Source: RYN-230 sp963837515
GTDB lineage: Bacteria; Actinomycetota; Actinomycetes; Streptosporangiales; Streptosporangiaceae
Reading direction: 5' to 3'
Length of the DNA: 64,000 nucleotides
Assembly (NCBI GenBank): GCA_963837515.1
Contig: CAWINT010000006.1
Coordinates: forward strand, 372,001 to 436,000
Shown here: positions 17,009 through 26,318 of the stretch, piece by piece
Layout of the letters: each line of letters starts with the position of its first letter
Position numbering within the stretch: the first letter of the stretch is position 1
Program-made: the position numbers and the translations under genes
The notes under the pieces: model-generated
Told to the model about the DNA's origin: nothing
What the model saw: only the letters and a program-made list of their open reading frames with translations
The model's database searches: none

Positions 17009-17060
17009 GGTAGCGGTGTTGATTACCCCCCGGATCCGGGGGGTAATCAACACCGCTACC
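17009..17060. terminator. Perfect 52-bp palindrome between convergent genes
   Basis: Every base of 17009-17034 pairs with 17060-17035 around a central GGATCC, giving 26-bp arms with no loop in DNA. It sits between the stops of rocD (+) and the flavin reductase gene (-). The symmetric position fits a bidirectional terminator of the actinomycete kind without a T tail, though the stem is unusually long and perfect. Confidence 0.8.
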
Positions 17061-17083
17061 GCGGCCCGACGGACCGGGCCCGG

Positions 17084-17581
17084 TCAGCCGCCGCTGAGCG
17101 TGTGGTACCGGCCGCGGTAGTGCACCAGCGGCCGGGCGGCCGGGTTCGGCTCGCTGGCCGAGACCACCTCGCCGACCATGATGCTGTGGTCGCCGCCGTC
17201 GTGCACCGCGGTGGTCCGGCACTCCAGCGCGCCCAGCGCGGCATCCAGGATGGGCGCGCCGGTCCGCGCGCCGCGGTGGTAGGCGATCCCGGCCAGCTGG
17301 CCGTCCAGCGGTCGTCCCCGGGTGGCCAGCCACCGGGCGACCTTCTCGGAATCCTCGTCCAGCACGGACAGCGCCCACGACCCGGCGCGCAGCACGGCGT
17401 CGTGGAACCGGGCGATCTTCTCGGCGCAGAACAGCACCCGCTGCGGGGCCAGCGACACCGAGGTGAAGGCGGACACCGTCATCGCGTGATCGACGCCGTC
17501 CAGGCTGGTGGTGACCACCATGATCCCGCTGGCGAACCGGCCGGCCACGCGGCGGAACTCGGCCCCGTCGACTGTGGTCAT
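17084..17581 (-). CDS. Flavin reductase family protein (FMN-binding split barrel)
   Basis: A 165-residue protein. GRFASGIMVVTTSLDGVDHAMTVSAFTSVSLAP is the opening of HpaC-like flavin reductases, here given in two parts: the FMN-binding T-V-S-A-F-x-S-V-S-L-x-P core and the upstream G-x-x-V-V-T-T. HDGGDHSIMVGEV carries the conserved GDH. It reduces FMN or FAD with NAD(P)H for a partner monooxygenase or stays a free reductase. ATG 17581 overlaps the stop of the DUF6113 gene by 4 bp (ATGA). No oxygenase is adjacent. Confidence 0.87.
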   Translation of the reverse strand: MTTVDGAEFRRVAGRFASGIMVVTTSLDGVDHAMTVSAFTSVSLAPQRVLFCAEKIARFHDAVLRAGSWALSVLDEDSEKVARWLATRGRPLDGQLAGIAYHRGARTGAPILDAALGALECRTTAVHDGGDHSIMVGEVVSASEPNPAARPLVHYRGRYHTLSGG

Positions 17582-18006
17582 GAACTCTGATGCCGCGGCA
17601 GCGCGCGGGCCCAGGCCCGCTGGCGGCCGCGGCGGACGAACGCGAGCACCACGCCTGCCACCGCACCGAGCGCCCCCCCGTACAGGTACCACTCACCCGG
17701 CGTGGTGTTCGCCACGATCACGCTGCCGCCGCTGGTCGGCATGCTCAGCACCAGCGAGACCAGGAACCAGCCGATCGCCGGGGCCAGGGCGCCGGCCACG
17801 CTGCGCATCCCGGCCGCCCCGAGCACACAGGTGACCAGGATGAGCAGCGCGAAGAAGAGCGCGGTCAGCGGGAACGCAGCTACGGTGCGGCTGTACTGGA
17901 ACGTGCCGACCAGGGCCTGCAGCGCCCCGGCCAGGAACAGCATGGCGTAGGCACCGCCGGTGACGAACGCCTCGGAGTCACGGCCCGGCGGCGGCAAGCT
18001 GTCCAC
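17578..18006 (-). CDS. DUF6113 family membrane protein
   Basis: A 142-residue protein with about four transmembrane helices (around residues 18-38, 44-66, 73-92 and 106-125) and a basic C-terminus. It matches the small integral membrane protein that follows mshB in many actinomycetes. Function unknown. Start is GTG 18006. It lies 137 bp after mshB, a gap that holds two partly repeated GGCCGTCAGCCC segments, and overlaps the flavin reductase start by 4 bp. Confidence 0.7.
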   Translation of the reverse strand: MDSLPPPGRDSEAFVTGGAYAMLFLAGALQALVGTFQYSRTVAAFPLTALFFALLILVTCVLGAAGMRSVAGALAPAIGWFLVSLVLSMPTSGGSVIVANTTPGEWYLYGGALGAVAGVVLAFVRRGRQRAWARALPRHQSS

Positions 18007-18143
18007 GAAGTGCAGGCTATACGCCGGTTGCGCGCGCCCCGACCCCAGGCCCCCGGGTGACCCGCAGGCACGCCGTTCCGCCTGGAAGGGGCCCGGCGCG
18101 AGGCCGGCCGTCAGCCCGGAGGGACCCGGCGCCGGGACGGCCG

Positions 18144-19025
18144 TCAGCCCCCGGGTGGCCCTGGCGCCAGGCCGGCCGGGGCCGCGGGCAGCCCGGCGAA
18201 CAGATCCGTCTCCCAGCCCGTCCCGGCGCCGCGCGGGCCGGCCAGCAGCGTGTAGAACTCCCGGGCCAGCAGCGGCTGGCCGACACCATTGGACAGGGCG
18301 AAGGACTCACCGCGGACGGTGATCTGGGTGGCGTGGGCAGCCATGGCGGCGGCCTTGGCGGCCACGCAGCCGGTGCCGTCGACCTCGGTGGTCACCAGGT
18401 CATCGGGGGTGTGCGGCAGATCCGCGGCGCCGCCCGGAGCGGCGAACCCCGGCGGCAGGCCGGCCCTCATGACCCGGCTGAGCGCCTCGGCCAGCACCGA
18501 ACGGGGCAGCGCGGTGGCGTAGAACTTGGCGGCCGGCCCGGCCGCCTGCTGGAACGCCCGCCAGGCCACCCGGTGTGCCTGGATGTGGTCCGGGTGCCCG
18601 TAGAACCCGTTCGCGTCGTAGCTGACCACGACCGCGGGCCGCACCTCGCGGATGATGGCGGCCAGCACGCCGGCCGCGTCGGCGAGGTCAGCCTGCCAGA
18701 AGCAGCGCGGGTCGTCGTTGCTGGGCAGGCCCATCATCCCGGAATCGCGCCACCGCCCCGGCCCGCCGAGGAACCGGTGGTCGGTGACCCCGAGCGCCGC
18801 GCACGCCGCCGCCAGCTCACCGATCCGGTAGGGCCCCAGCCGGTCCTCCCGGTCGGCGGCCAGGTGGGCCAGTTCCGGCGGGATGACCTCGCCCAGTTCC
18901 CCGAGCGTGCAGGTGACCAGGGTAACGGGCACGCCAGCGGCGGCGTACCGCGCCATGGTGGCACCGGTGCCGATGGACTCGTCGTCAGGGTGGGCATGCA
19001 CGAACAACGCCCCGGGCCGGCTCAT
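18144..19025 (-). CDS. mshB: N-acetyl-GlcN-inositol deacetylase of mycothiol synthesis
   Basis: A 293-residue LmbE/PIG-L-fold zinc hydrolase. FVHAHPDDESIGTG supplies H12 and D15 (with D14), and NGFYGHPDHIQAH the third zinc histidine. TLGELGEVIPPELAHLA and MMGLPSNDDPRCFWQAD are typical of MshB, not of the paralogue Mca. It removes the acetyl group from GlcNAc-inositol, the second dedicated step to mycothiol. ATG 19025 lies 42 bp from the divergent S9 peptidase start, so the two promoters must overlap or sit inside the genes. Confidence 0.94.
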   Translation of the reverse strand: MSRPGALFVHAHPDDESIGTGATMARYAAAGVPVTLVTCTLGELGEVIPPELAHLAADREDRLGPYRIGELAAACAALGVTDHRFLGGPGRWRDSGMMGLPSNDDPRCFWQADLADAAGVLAAIIREVRPAVVVSYDANGFYGHPDHIQAHRVAWRAFQQAAGPAAKFYATALPRSVLAEALSRVMRAGLPPGFAAPGGAADLPHTPDDLVTTEVDGTGCVAAKAAAMAAHATQITVRGESFALSNGVGQPLLAREFYTLLAGPRGAGTGWETDLFAGLPAAPAGLAPGPPGG

Positions 19026-19067
19026 GCCGACGAGGATACGGACCGCCGGGACTGGCAGGATCTGGGC

Positions 19068-21278
19068 ATGACCGACAACTTCCCGCGCCAGCAGGCCCGG
19101 ACCCGCCGGTTCTCGCTCGGCGTGCCCCGCTCGTTCCGGGTCTCCCCCGACGGCCACTGCGTGGTGTTCCTGCGCAGCCGATCCGGCACCGACCCGGTGA
19201 CCTGCCTGTGGCGCTGGCAGCCCGGCCGGGGCGAGGCGGACCTGATCGCCGATCCGGCGGCCCTCGACGCCGACGAGGCCGACCTGCCGGAGCAGGAGAA
19301 GGCCCGCCGGGAGCGGGTCCGCGAGCAGGCCGGCGGGATCGTCTCCTACACCGCCGACCGGGACCTGACCCGGGCCGCCTTCACCCTCGGTGGCCAGCTG
19401 TACCTGGCCCGCCTGGACGGCCCGGCCGGCGCGGCGCCGGTCGCCGCGCGGGCCCCGGTGCTGGACCCCCGGCTGGACCCGGCGGGGCAGCGGATCGGCT
19501 ACCTGACCGGGGGCGCACTGCACGTGCTGGACCTGCGCGACGGCCGCGACACGGTGCTGGCCGGCCGCACAACCGGCGCGGCCGGCGCGGAGGGCGCGAC
19601 CGGCGCGGCCGGCGCGGAGGGCGCGGAGGGCGCGGAGGACGCGGAGGACGGCCCGGTCTACTACGGCCTGGCCGAGTTCATCGCCGCCGAGGAGATGGGC
19701 CGGACCCGGGGGTACTGGTGGGCCCCGGACGGCTCCGCCATCCTCACCGCCCGGGTCGACGAGACGCCCGTCCAGCGCTGGCACATCGCCGATCCGGCCA
19801 ACCCGGCGCGGCCGGGCACGGTCATCCGGTACCCGGCGGCCGGCACGCCGAACGCCGACGTGTCGCTACTGATCGCCCGGCTGGACGGCGGCCGGGCCGA
19901 GGTCGGCTGGGACCGGGCGCAGTTCCCCTACCTGGTCACCGTGTCCTGGGACAGCGGTGACCCGCTGATCGTGGTGCAGAGCCGGGACCAGCGGCGGCTG
20001 CGGCTGCTGAGCGCCGACCCGGCCAACGGCGGCACCACGGTGATCCGCGAGGACACCGACGACCGCTGGGTGGACATCGTGCCCGGGGTCCCGGCGCGCA
20101 CCACCGGCGGGCGGATCGTCTGGGCGGCCGACGTGGCCGGGTCCCGGCGGCTGCTGGTGGCCAGCGCCGGCGAGCATGCGGCGGGGACGGCCGGGCCGGT
20201 CACCCCGGCCGCGCTGAACGTCCGGGAGGTGTCCGCGGTGGACGGTGAGTCCGTGCTGTTCACCGCCTCCGCGGCCGATCCCGCGCAGATCGGCCTGTAC
20301 CAGGCCGGCCCCGACGGGGTGACGGAGCTCAGCCCGCCGGGCGGGGTGCACGGCGGCACCCAGGCGGGTGGCACGGCCGTGCTGGTGAGCCGCACGCTCA
20401 CCGAGGACGGGCCGGTGGTCCGGGTGCTGCGGGACGGGGCCGAGGCCGGCCGGATCGGGTGCCTGGCGCAGCAGCCGGCCCTGCCGCCGCCGCACCCGGA
20501 CCTGTTCGCGGCCGGGACGCGGCAGATCCCCAGCGCCCTGCTGCTGCCGTCCTGGCACCGGCCCGGCGCGGCGCGGCTGCCGGTGCTGCTGGACCCGTAC
20601 GGCGGCCCGCACGCCCAGCGGGTGCTGGCCGCGCGGGGCGCGTTCCACACCTCCCAGTGGTTCGCCGAGCAGGGGTTCGCGGTCCTCGTCGCGGACGGCC
20701 GGGGCACCCCGGGCCGCGGCAGCGCCTGGGAACGCGAGGTGTGGCACGACTTCGCCGGCCCGGTCCTGGAGGATCAGGTCGCGGCGCTGCACGAGGCCGC
20801 CGCCCGCTGCCCGGACCTGGACACCAGCCGGGTGGGGATCCGGGGCTGGTCGTTCGGCGGCTACCTGGCCGCGCTCGCGGTGCTGCGCCGGCCGGACGTG
20901 TTCCATGCCGCGGTGGCCGGCGCTCCGGTGACGCACTGGCAGCTGTACGACACCCACTACACCGAACGCTACCTGGGCCTCCCGGACGAGCAGCCGCAGG
21001 TGTACGCGGAGAACTCGCTGCTGGCCGACGCCCCGCGGCTGGCCCGGCCACTGCTGCTCATCCACGGGCTGGCGGACGACAACGTGGTGGCCGCGCACAC
21101 GCTGCGGCTGTCGGCCGCGCTGCTGGCGGCCGGCCTGCCGCACAGCGTGCTGCCGCTGTCCGGCGTGACGCACATGACCCCGCAGGAAGAGGTCGCGGAG
21201 AACCTGCTGCTGCTCCAGGTCGACTTCCTGCGCCGGGCCCTGGGGCTGGCGGACGGGCCGGTGGCGCGGCCGGTGTAG
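19068..21278 (+). CDS. S9 family peptidase (dipeptidyl peptidase IV-like)
   Basis: A 736-residue serine peptidase without signal peptide, so probably cytoplasmic. Residues about 1-480 form the beta-propeller; the catalytic domain has GIRGWSFGGYLAAL (Ser), LIHGLADDNV (Asp) and SGVTHMTP (His). LDPYGGPHAQ and DGRGTPGRG are conserved oxyanion and loop motifs. It trims short peptides. A low-complexity insert near residues 168-195 (repeats of GAEGA, 19577-19650) comes from a short tandem repeat. ATG 19068 has GGCAGGA upstream; a long upstream frame is antisense to mshB. Confidence 0.92.
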   Translation: MTDNFPRQQARTRRFSLGVPRSFRVSPDGHCVVFLRSRSGTDPVTCLWRWQPGRGEADLIADPAALDADEADLPEQEKARRERVREQAGGIVSYTADRDLTRAAFTLGGQLYLARLDGPAGAAPVAARAPVLDPRLDPAGQRIGYLTGGALHVLDLRDGRDTVLAGRTTGAAGAEGATGAAGAEGAEGAEDAEDGPVYYGLAEFIAAEEMGRTRGYWWAPDGSAILTARVDETPVQRWHIADPANPARPGTVIRYPAAGTPNADVSLLIARLDGGRAEVGWDRAQFPYLVTVSWDSGDPLIVVQSRDQRRLRLLSADPANGGTTVIREDTDDRWVDIVPGVPARTTGGRIVWAADVAGSRRLLVASAGEHAAGTAGPVTPAALNVREVSAVDGESVLFTASAADPAQIGLYQAGPDGVTELSPPGGVHGGTQAGGTAVLVSRTLTEDGPVVRVLRDGAEAGRIGCLAQQPALPPPHPDLFAAGTRQIPSALLLPSWHRPGAARLPVLLDPYGGPHAQRVLAARGAFHTSQWFAEQGFAVLVADGRGTPGRGSAWEREVWHDFAGPVLEDQVAALHEAAARCPDLDTSRVGIRGWSFGGYLAALAVLRRPDVFHAAVAGAPVTHWQLYDTHYTERYLGLPDEQPQVYAENSLLADAPRLARPLLLIHGLADDNVVAAHTLRLSAALLAAGLPHSVLPLSGVTHMTPQEEVAENLLLLQVDFLRRALGLADGPVARPV

Positions 21279-21424
21279 TGAGAGTCACACGCGCACAAGC
21301 ACCGTGACCCGCTTAGCGGTGATATTCAGTTACGTAAGGTTTCGCTTTGCGGTGCGCGAGCGGCCCGGGGGCTGCCGGCGGGCACGAGACCACCCCATTT
21401 AGCTCAAGGGCGGAGACGTCATCG

Positions 21425-22216
21425 ATGACGCAGGCAACTCAGGCGCCGGCCAGAACCCGGGCGCAGATCAGGGAAGCCACGCTGCGCAAGGACCCGTGGT
21501 GGCGCCAGCCCGCCATCAACGCGGCCGCGCTCGGCGTGATCGTGATCTACCTGACCTGGGCGTCGCTGGTCAACACGGACTACTTCTGGCAGCCGTACAT
21601 CTCCCCGCTGTACTCGCCCTGCCTGACCACCACCTGCACGCCGGGGTCCGGGTTCGACTGGATCCCGTGGCTCACCTGGCTGACCCCGGCGATCATCATC
21701 ATCGGCGGGCCGATGGGCTTCCGGCTGACCTGCTACTACTACCGGAAGGCGTATTACCGGGCGTTCTGGCGGGCTCCGGCCGCGTGCGCGGTGCGCGAAC
21801 CGCACGCCAAGTACACCGGCGAGACCCGGCTGCCGCTGATCCTGCAGAACGTGCACCGTTACTTCTTCTGGATCGCGATCGTGTTCAACGTGATCCTCAG
21901 CGCGGACGCGATCATCGCCTTCCGCAACCACCAGGGCCAGTGGGGCCACATGGGCCTGGGCACCCTGATCTTGCTGGCCAACGCCGCCCTGCTGTGGCTG
22001 TACTCGCTGTCCTGCCACGCGTGCCGGCACACGGTCGGCGGGCGGCTCAAGCACTTCTCCAAGCACCCGGCCCGGTACTGGATGTGGACCCAGGTCTCCA
22101 AACTGAATGCCCGGCACATGCAGTTCGCCTGGGTATCACTGTTCTGGGTGCTGTTCACCGACCTCTACATCAGGCTGGTGGCCAGCGGGGCCATCGCCGA
22201 CCCGCGGTTCTTCTAG
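21425..22216 (+). CDS. sdhC: Succinate dehydrogenase membrane anchor subunit
   Basis: A 263-residue protein with about five transmembrane helices (around 35-53, 82-104, 146-168, 183-203 and 238-255). Several conserved histidines (NVHRYFFW, SCHACRHTVGG, NARHMQFAW) could bind haem. It resembles the single large anchor of Sdh1-type complexes in mycobacteria and Streptomyces, not the short SdhC/SdhD pair. It is first in sdhCAB, 67 bp before sdhA. ATG 21425 follows GCGGAG. The upstream 146 bp include an 8-bp palindrome TTACGTAA (21330-21337) that might bind a regulator. Confidence 0.85.
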   Translation: MTQATQAPARTRAQIREATLRKDPWWRQPAINAAALGVIVIYLTWASLVNTDYFWQPYISPLYSPCLTTTCTPGSGFDWIPWLTWLTPAIIIIGGPMGFRLTCYYYRKAYYRAFWRAPAACAVREPHAKYTGETRLPLILQNVHRYFFWIAIVFNVILSADAIIAFRNHQGQWGHMGLGTLILLANAALLWLYSLSCHACRHTVGGRLKHFSKHPARYWMWTQVSKLNARHMQFAWVSLFWVLFTDLYIRLVASGAIADPRFF

Positions 22217-22283
22217 GCCGCCCGGATCCCCGGCTGGAACCGAGCCAGGATGAAGCCCAGGATAAGAAGGCACAAGGGCACAG

Positions 22284-24188
22284 ATGACTGACATCGAACG
22301 GCTCTCCTACGACGTGGTGGTGATCGGCGCCGGCGGCTCAGGTCTGCGCGCGGCGATCGAGGCGCGCCAGGCGGGCAAGAAGACCGCGATCATCTCCAAG
22401 TCGCTGTTCGGCAAGGCGCACACGGTCATGGCCGAGGGTGGCTGCGCAGCGGCCATGGGCAACGTCAATCCCAAGGACAACTGGCAGGTGCACTTCCGCG
22501 ACACCATGCGCGGCGGCAAGTTCCTGAACAACTGGCGGATGGCCGAACTGCACGCCAAGGAGGCTCCCGAGCGGGTCTGGGAACTGGAGGCCTGGGGCGC
22601 GCTGTTCGACCGGACCAAAGACGGCAAGATCAGCCAGCGGAACTTCGGTGGCCACGAGTACCCGCGGCTCGCGCATGTGGGCGACCGGACCGGCCTGGAG
22701 ATGATCCGCGCACTGCAGCAGCGGGTAGTCGCACTGCAGCAGGAGGACGCCAAGGAACTGGGCGATCCCGAGGCGATGATCAGAGTTTTCGCGGAGACCA
22801 CGATCACCGAGTTGCTGAAGGACGGCGAGCGGATCTCCGGTGCGTTCGGCTACTTCCGGGATCGCGGCCAGTTCGTCGTCTTCGAGGCGCCAGCGGTGGT
22901 GCTGGCCACCGGGGGCATCGGGAAGACCTTCAAGGTCAGCTCGAATTCCTGGGAGTACACCGGGGACGGGCACGCGCTCGCCCTGCTGGCCGGGGCCAGG
23001 CTGCTGAACATGGAGTTCGTCCAGTTCCACCCCACGCACATGGTCTGGCCGCTGTCGGTGCGCGGGCTGCTGGTCACCGAGTCGGTCCGCGGTGACGGTG
23101 GCGTGCTCCGCAACTCCGAGGGCAAGCGGTTCATGTTCGGCTACGTGCCGGACGTGTTCCGGGCCCAGTACGCGGAGACCGAGGAAGAAGCCGACCGCTG
23201 GTACACCGACCCGGAGCACAACCGCCGCCCGCCGGAACTGCTGCCCCGCGACGAGGTGGCCCGGGCCAACAACGCCGAGGTCAAGGCGGGCCGCGGGTCA
23301 CCGCACGGCGGCGTGTTCCTGGATATTGCCTCGCGTCTGCCGGCCGAGGAGATCCTGCGCAAGCTGCCGTCCATGTACCACCAGTTCAAGGAACTGGCCG
23401 ACGTGGACATCACCCAGGAGCCGATGGAGGTCGGCCCGGCCCAGCACTACGTGATGGGGGGGGTGGAGGTGGACCCGGACACCGGGGCATCCGGCGTGCC
23501 CGGCCTGTACGCAGCCGGCGAGGTGTCCGGCGGCATGCACGGGTCCAACCGGCTGGGCGGCAACTCCCTCTCCGACCTGCTGGTCTTCGGCCGCCGGGCC
23601 GGGATGGGCGCGGCGGACTACGTGACCAGCCTGAACGGTGACCGCCCGGCCGTGGCCGATACCGAGGTGGCCGCGGCGCAGGCCGAGGCAGTGGCGCCGC
23701 TGGAGCGTTCGGGCGGGGAGAACCCGTACACGGTGCACGCCGAGGTCCAGCAGACCATGAGCGACCTGGTCGGCATCATCCGCCGGGAGGATGAGATCAA
23801 GTCGGCGCTCGCCGAACTGGAGAAGCTGCGCGCGCGGGCGGCCCAGGTCAGCGCGGAGGGTGGCAGCGCCTACAACCCGGGCTGGCATCTGGCCCTGGAC
23901 CTGCGCAACATCATGCTGATCGCGGACTGCGTGGCACAGGCGGCGCTAGAGCGGCAGGAAAGCCGCGGCGGGCACACCCGCGATGACTTCCCGGGGATGA
24001 ACCCGGAGTGGCGCAAGGTCAACCTGATCTGCGCGCTGAACGGGGACCGGGTGTCGATCACCCGGCAGCCGCTGCCGGCGATGCGCGGCGACCTGATCGC
24101 TCTGTTCGACGTGGCCGAGCTCAAGAAATACATGACGGAAGAGGAGCTCGCCGGGCTGCCCGCTGCTGCTCCGAAGGAGACACACTGA
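22284..24188 (+). CDS. sdhA: Succinate dehydrogenase/fumarate reductase flavoprotein subunit
   Basis: A 634-residue protein. VVVIGAGGSGLRAAIEA binds FAD; KAHTVMAEGGCAAAM is the region of the covalent-FAD histidine; FVQFHPTHMV, GSNRLGGNSLSDLLVFG and TESVRGDGGVLRN are substrate and FAD motifs. It oxidises succinate to fumarate in the TCA cycle at the inner face of the membrane. Its stop and the sdhB ATG share one base (TGATG), so the subunits are translationally coupled. Confidence 0.96.
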   Translation: MTDIERLSYDVVVIGAGGSGLRAAIEARQAGKKTAIISKSLFGKAHTVMAEGGCAAAMGNVNPKDNWQVHFRDTMRGGKFLNNWRMAELHAKEAPERVWELEAWGALFDRTKDGKISQRNFGGHEYPRLAHVGDRTGLEMIRALQQRVVALQQEDAKELGDPEAMIRVFAETTITELLKDGERISGAFGYFRDRGQFVVFEAPAVVLATGGIGKTFKVSSNSWEYTGDGHALALLAGARLLNMEFVQFHPTHMVWPLSVRGLLVTESVRGDGGVLRNSEGKRFMFGYVPDVFRAQYAETEEEADRWYTDPEHNRRPPELLPRDEVARANNAEVKAGRGSPHGGVFLDIASRLPAEEILRKLPSMYHQFKELADVDITQEPMEVGPAQHYVMGGVEVDPDTGASGVPGLYAAGEVSGGMHGSNRLGGNSLSDLLVFGRRAGMGAADYVTSLNGDRPAVADTEVAAAQAEAVAPLERSGGENPYTVHAEVQQTMSDLVGIIRREDEIKSALAELEKLRARAAQVSAEGGSAYNPGWHLALDLRNIMLIADCVAQAALERQESRGGHTRDDFPGMNPEWRKVNLICALNGDRVSITRQPLPAMRGDLIALFDVAELKKYMTEEELAGLPAAAPKETH

Positions 24189-24973
24189 TGGCCTACAAGG
24201 CACAGCTCCGGATCTGGCGCGGCGACGCCGGAGCAGGCTCACTGGCCGACTACTCGGTCGAGGTGAACGAGGGCGAGGTAATCCTCGACATCCTGCACCG
24301 GCTGCAGGCCACCGAGGCGGGAGACCTTGCGGTCCGGTGGAACTGCAAGGCCGGCAAGTGCGGGTCCTGCTCCATGGAGATCAACGGGCGGCCCAAGCTG
24401 GCCTGCATGACGCGGATGTCCACGTTCACCGAGGACGAGGTCATCACGCTCACCCCGCTGCGCACCTTCCCGGTGATCCGGGACCTGGTCACCGACGTGG
24501 CGTTCAACTACGACAAGGCGCGGCAGATCCCGTCGTTCACCCCCGACCCGTCGGTCGGGCTGGGTGAGTTCCGGATGCAGCAGGTCGATGTGCAGCGGTC
24601 CCAGGAGTTCCGCAAGTGCATCGAGTGCTACCTGTGCCAGAACACCTGCCACGTCATCCGCGACCACCCGGAGAACGAGCAGCCGTTCGCCGGGCCGCGG
24701 TTCCTGATGCGCATCGCCGAGCTGGAGATGCACCCGGCCGACACCGCCGACCGGCGGGAGATCGCCCAGGACGACTTCGGGCTCGGCTACTGCAACATCA
24801 CCAAGTGCTGCACCGAGGTCTGCCCGGAAAACATCAAGATCACCGACAACGCGCTCATCCCGCTCAAGGAGCGGGTGATGAGCCGCAAGTACGACCCGAT
24901 CGTCTGGCTCGGCAGCAAGATCGGCCGCCGCCCCCGGCGGGACACTCCCGCGGTCCCCGCCAAGAAGCGCTGA
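24188..24973 (+). CDS. sdhB: Succinate dehydrogenase/fumarate reductase iron-sulfur subunit
   Basis: A 261-residue protein. NCKAGKCGSCSMEINGRPKLAC holds the [2Fe-2S] cysteines (written here as C-x4-C-x2-C...C), CIECYLCQNTC the [4Fe-4S] and CNITKCCTEVCPENI the [3Fe-4S] ligands. It passes electrons from SdhA to the membrane anchor. Start ATG 24188 overlaps the sdhA stop by one base. It is the last gene of the operon; 175 bp without a clear gene follow. Confidence 0.95.
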   Translation: MAYKAQLRIWRGDAGAGSLADYSVEVNEGEVILDILHRLQATEAGDLAVRWNCKAGKCGSCSMEINGRPKLACMTRMSTFTEDEVITLTPLRTFPVIRDLVTDVAFNYDKARQIPSFTPDPSVGLGEFRMQQVDVQRSQEFRKCIECYLCQNTCHVIRDHPENEQPFAGPRFLMRIAELEMHPADTADRREIAQDDFGLGYCNITKCCTEVCPENIKITDNALIPLKERVMSRKYDPIVWLGSKIGRRPRRDTPAVPAKKR

Positions 24974-25148
24974 GCCGGAGCGGCAGCCGGACAGGCGGCC
25001 CGGGGCGCCCGTTCAGATCCGGTTCAAACTGGCCGCCTACAGCCCACGCCGCCGGCCTCAGCCCGTACCATGTCTCCTGCCCGGGACAGCGCCGCCGGCG
25101 AGTGAACCGCGCCCGGACGTGCGTTACCCCGCGGATCGGAAGGTCTTC

Positions 25149-26279
25149 ATGTCGCACATCACGTACCTGGAGGCTGCCGTCGTGGGCCTCGTCCAAGGGG
25201 TCTCCGAGCTGTTCCCGGTGTCCAGCCTGGGGCACAACGTGCTGATCCCGGCGCTGGTCGGCGGGAGCTGGGCCAGCGACCTGAACGTGGCCAGCGCTTC
25301 GTCCCCGTACCTGGCGTTCATCGTCGGCATGCACGTCGCCACCGCGATCGCGCTGATCATCTACTTCTGGCGGGACTGGATCCGGATCATCGGCGGCTTC
25401 TTCAGTTCCATCCGGGACCGGCGGGTGCAGACCCGGGACCAGCGGCTGGCCTGGATGATCATCCTGGCCACCATTCCCGTTGGCCTGGTCGGCGTGGTCG
25501 CCGACAAGCCGTTCCGGGAGATCTTCGGCAAGCCGGTGCTGGCCGGCGTGTTCCTGATCATCAACGGCATCATCCTGTACTGCGGAGAGAAGTTCCGGCC
25601 GCGCCGCTCGGTGCAGGCCGACCAGCAGATCGCGCGGGAGCGTGAGCGGGAACGCGACCTGGTGGCAGCCGGCGTCAGCCGCGGCAGTTATCCGCAGGCA
25701 GCCGCCAGCCGGGCCGGCTACCCGCCCGCCGCCGCCAGCGGGGGCAGCTACCCGCCGGCGAGCACCGGCCAGAACGGCTACCCGCCGGACGGCGCCCGGC
25801 CGCCGGGGCAGCACCGGGCGACCCGGCCGCCGTCCGGACAGCAGGCCCTGCGCCAGGAAGAAGTGGCGCTGGCGGTCCAGGCGGACGAGCGGCTGGCCCG
25901 GATGGGCTACGGGCGGGCGGTGGTCATCGGCGCCTCGCAGATCCTGGCCCTGCTGGCCGGGATCAGCCGGGACGGCGTGACCATGGTCACCGGCATGAAC
26001 CGCGGCCTGGCCCGTGAGGACGCCGCCCGGTTCGCGTTCCTGCTGGCCACGCCGGTCATCCTGGCCGCCGGGGTGCTGGAACTGCCCAAGCTGACCGGGC
26101 CGCTGGGCCACGGGATCCATGGCCAGATCCTGCTCGGCAGCGTGCTGTCCGGGGTGGGCGCCTACCTGTCGGTGCGGTTCCTGATGCGCTACTTCCAGAC
26201 CCGCACGCTGACCCCGTTCGCCGTCTACTGCTTCGTGTTCGGCCTGGCCAGCGTCGTCTACCTGGGGTTCATCAAGTAG
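25149..26279 (+). CDS. uppP: Undecaprenyl-diphosphatase, first tandem copy
   Basis: A 376-residue UppP/BacA-type protein that recycles undecaprenyl pyrophosphate for cell-wall synthesis and can confer bacitracin resistance. QGVSELFPVSSLGHN and GISRDGVTMVTGM are the two catalytic, inward-facing motifs. The family is usually about 270-290 residues; the extra length is a loop (about 165-245) with a YPP-type repeat (GSYPQAAASRAGYPPAAAS and more) between the two halves. Start ATG 25149 has GGAAGG upstream. A second copy follows after 39 bp, sharing a 113-bp identical segment. Confidence 0.92.
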   Translation: MSHITYLEAAVVGLVQGVSELFPVSSLGHNVLIPALVGGSWASDLNVASASSPYLAFIVGMHVATAIALIIYFWRDWIRIIGGFFSSIRDRRVQTRDQRLAWMIILATIPVGLVGVVADKPFREIFGKPVLAGVFLIINGIILYCGEKFRPRRSVQADQQIARERERERDLVAAGVSRGSYPQAAASRAGYPPAAASGGSYPPASTGQNGYPPDGARPPGQHRATRPPSGQQALRQEEVALAVQADERLARMGYGRAVVIGASQILALLAGISRDGVTMVTGMNRGLAREDAARFAFLLATPVILAAGVLELPKLTGPLGHGIHGQILLGSVLSGVGAYLSVRFLMRYFQTRTLTPFAVYCFVFGLASVVYLGFIK

Positions 26280-26318
26280 CGTCGGGCTCTGGAGCATGGA
26301 CCGCGGATCGAGGCCTGA

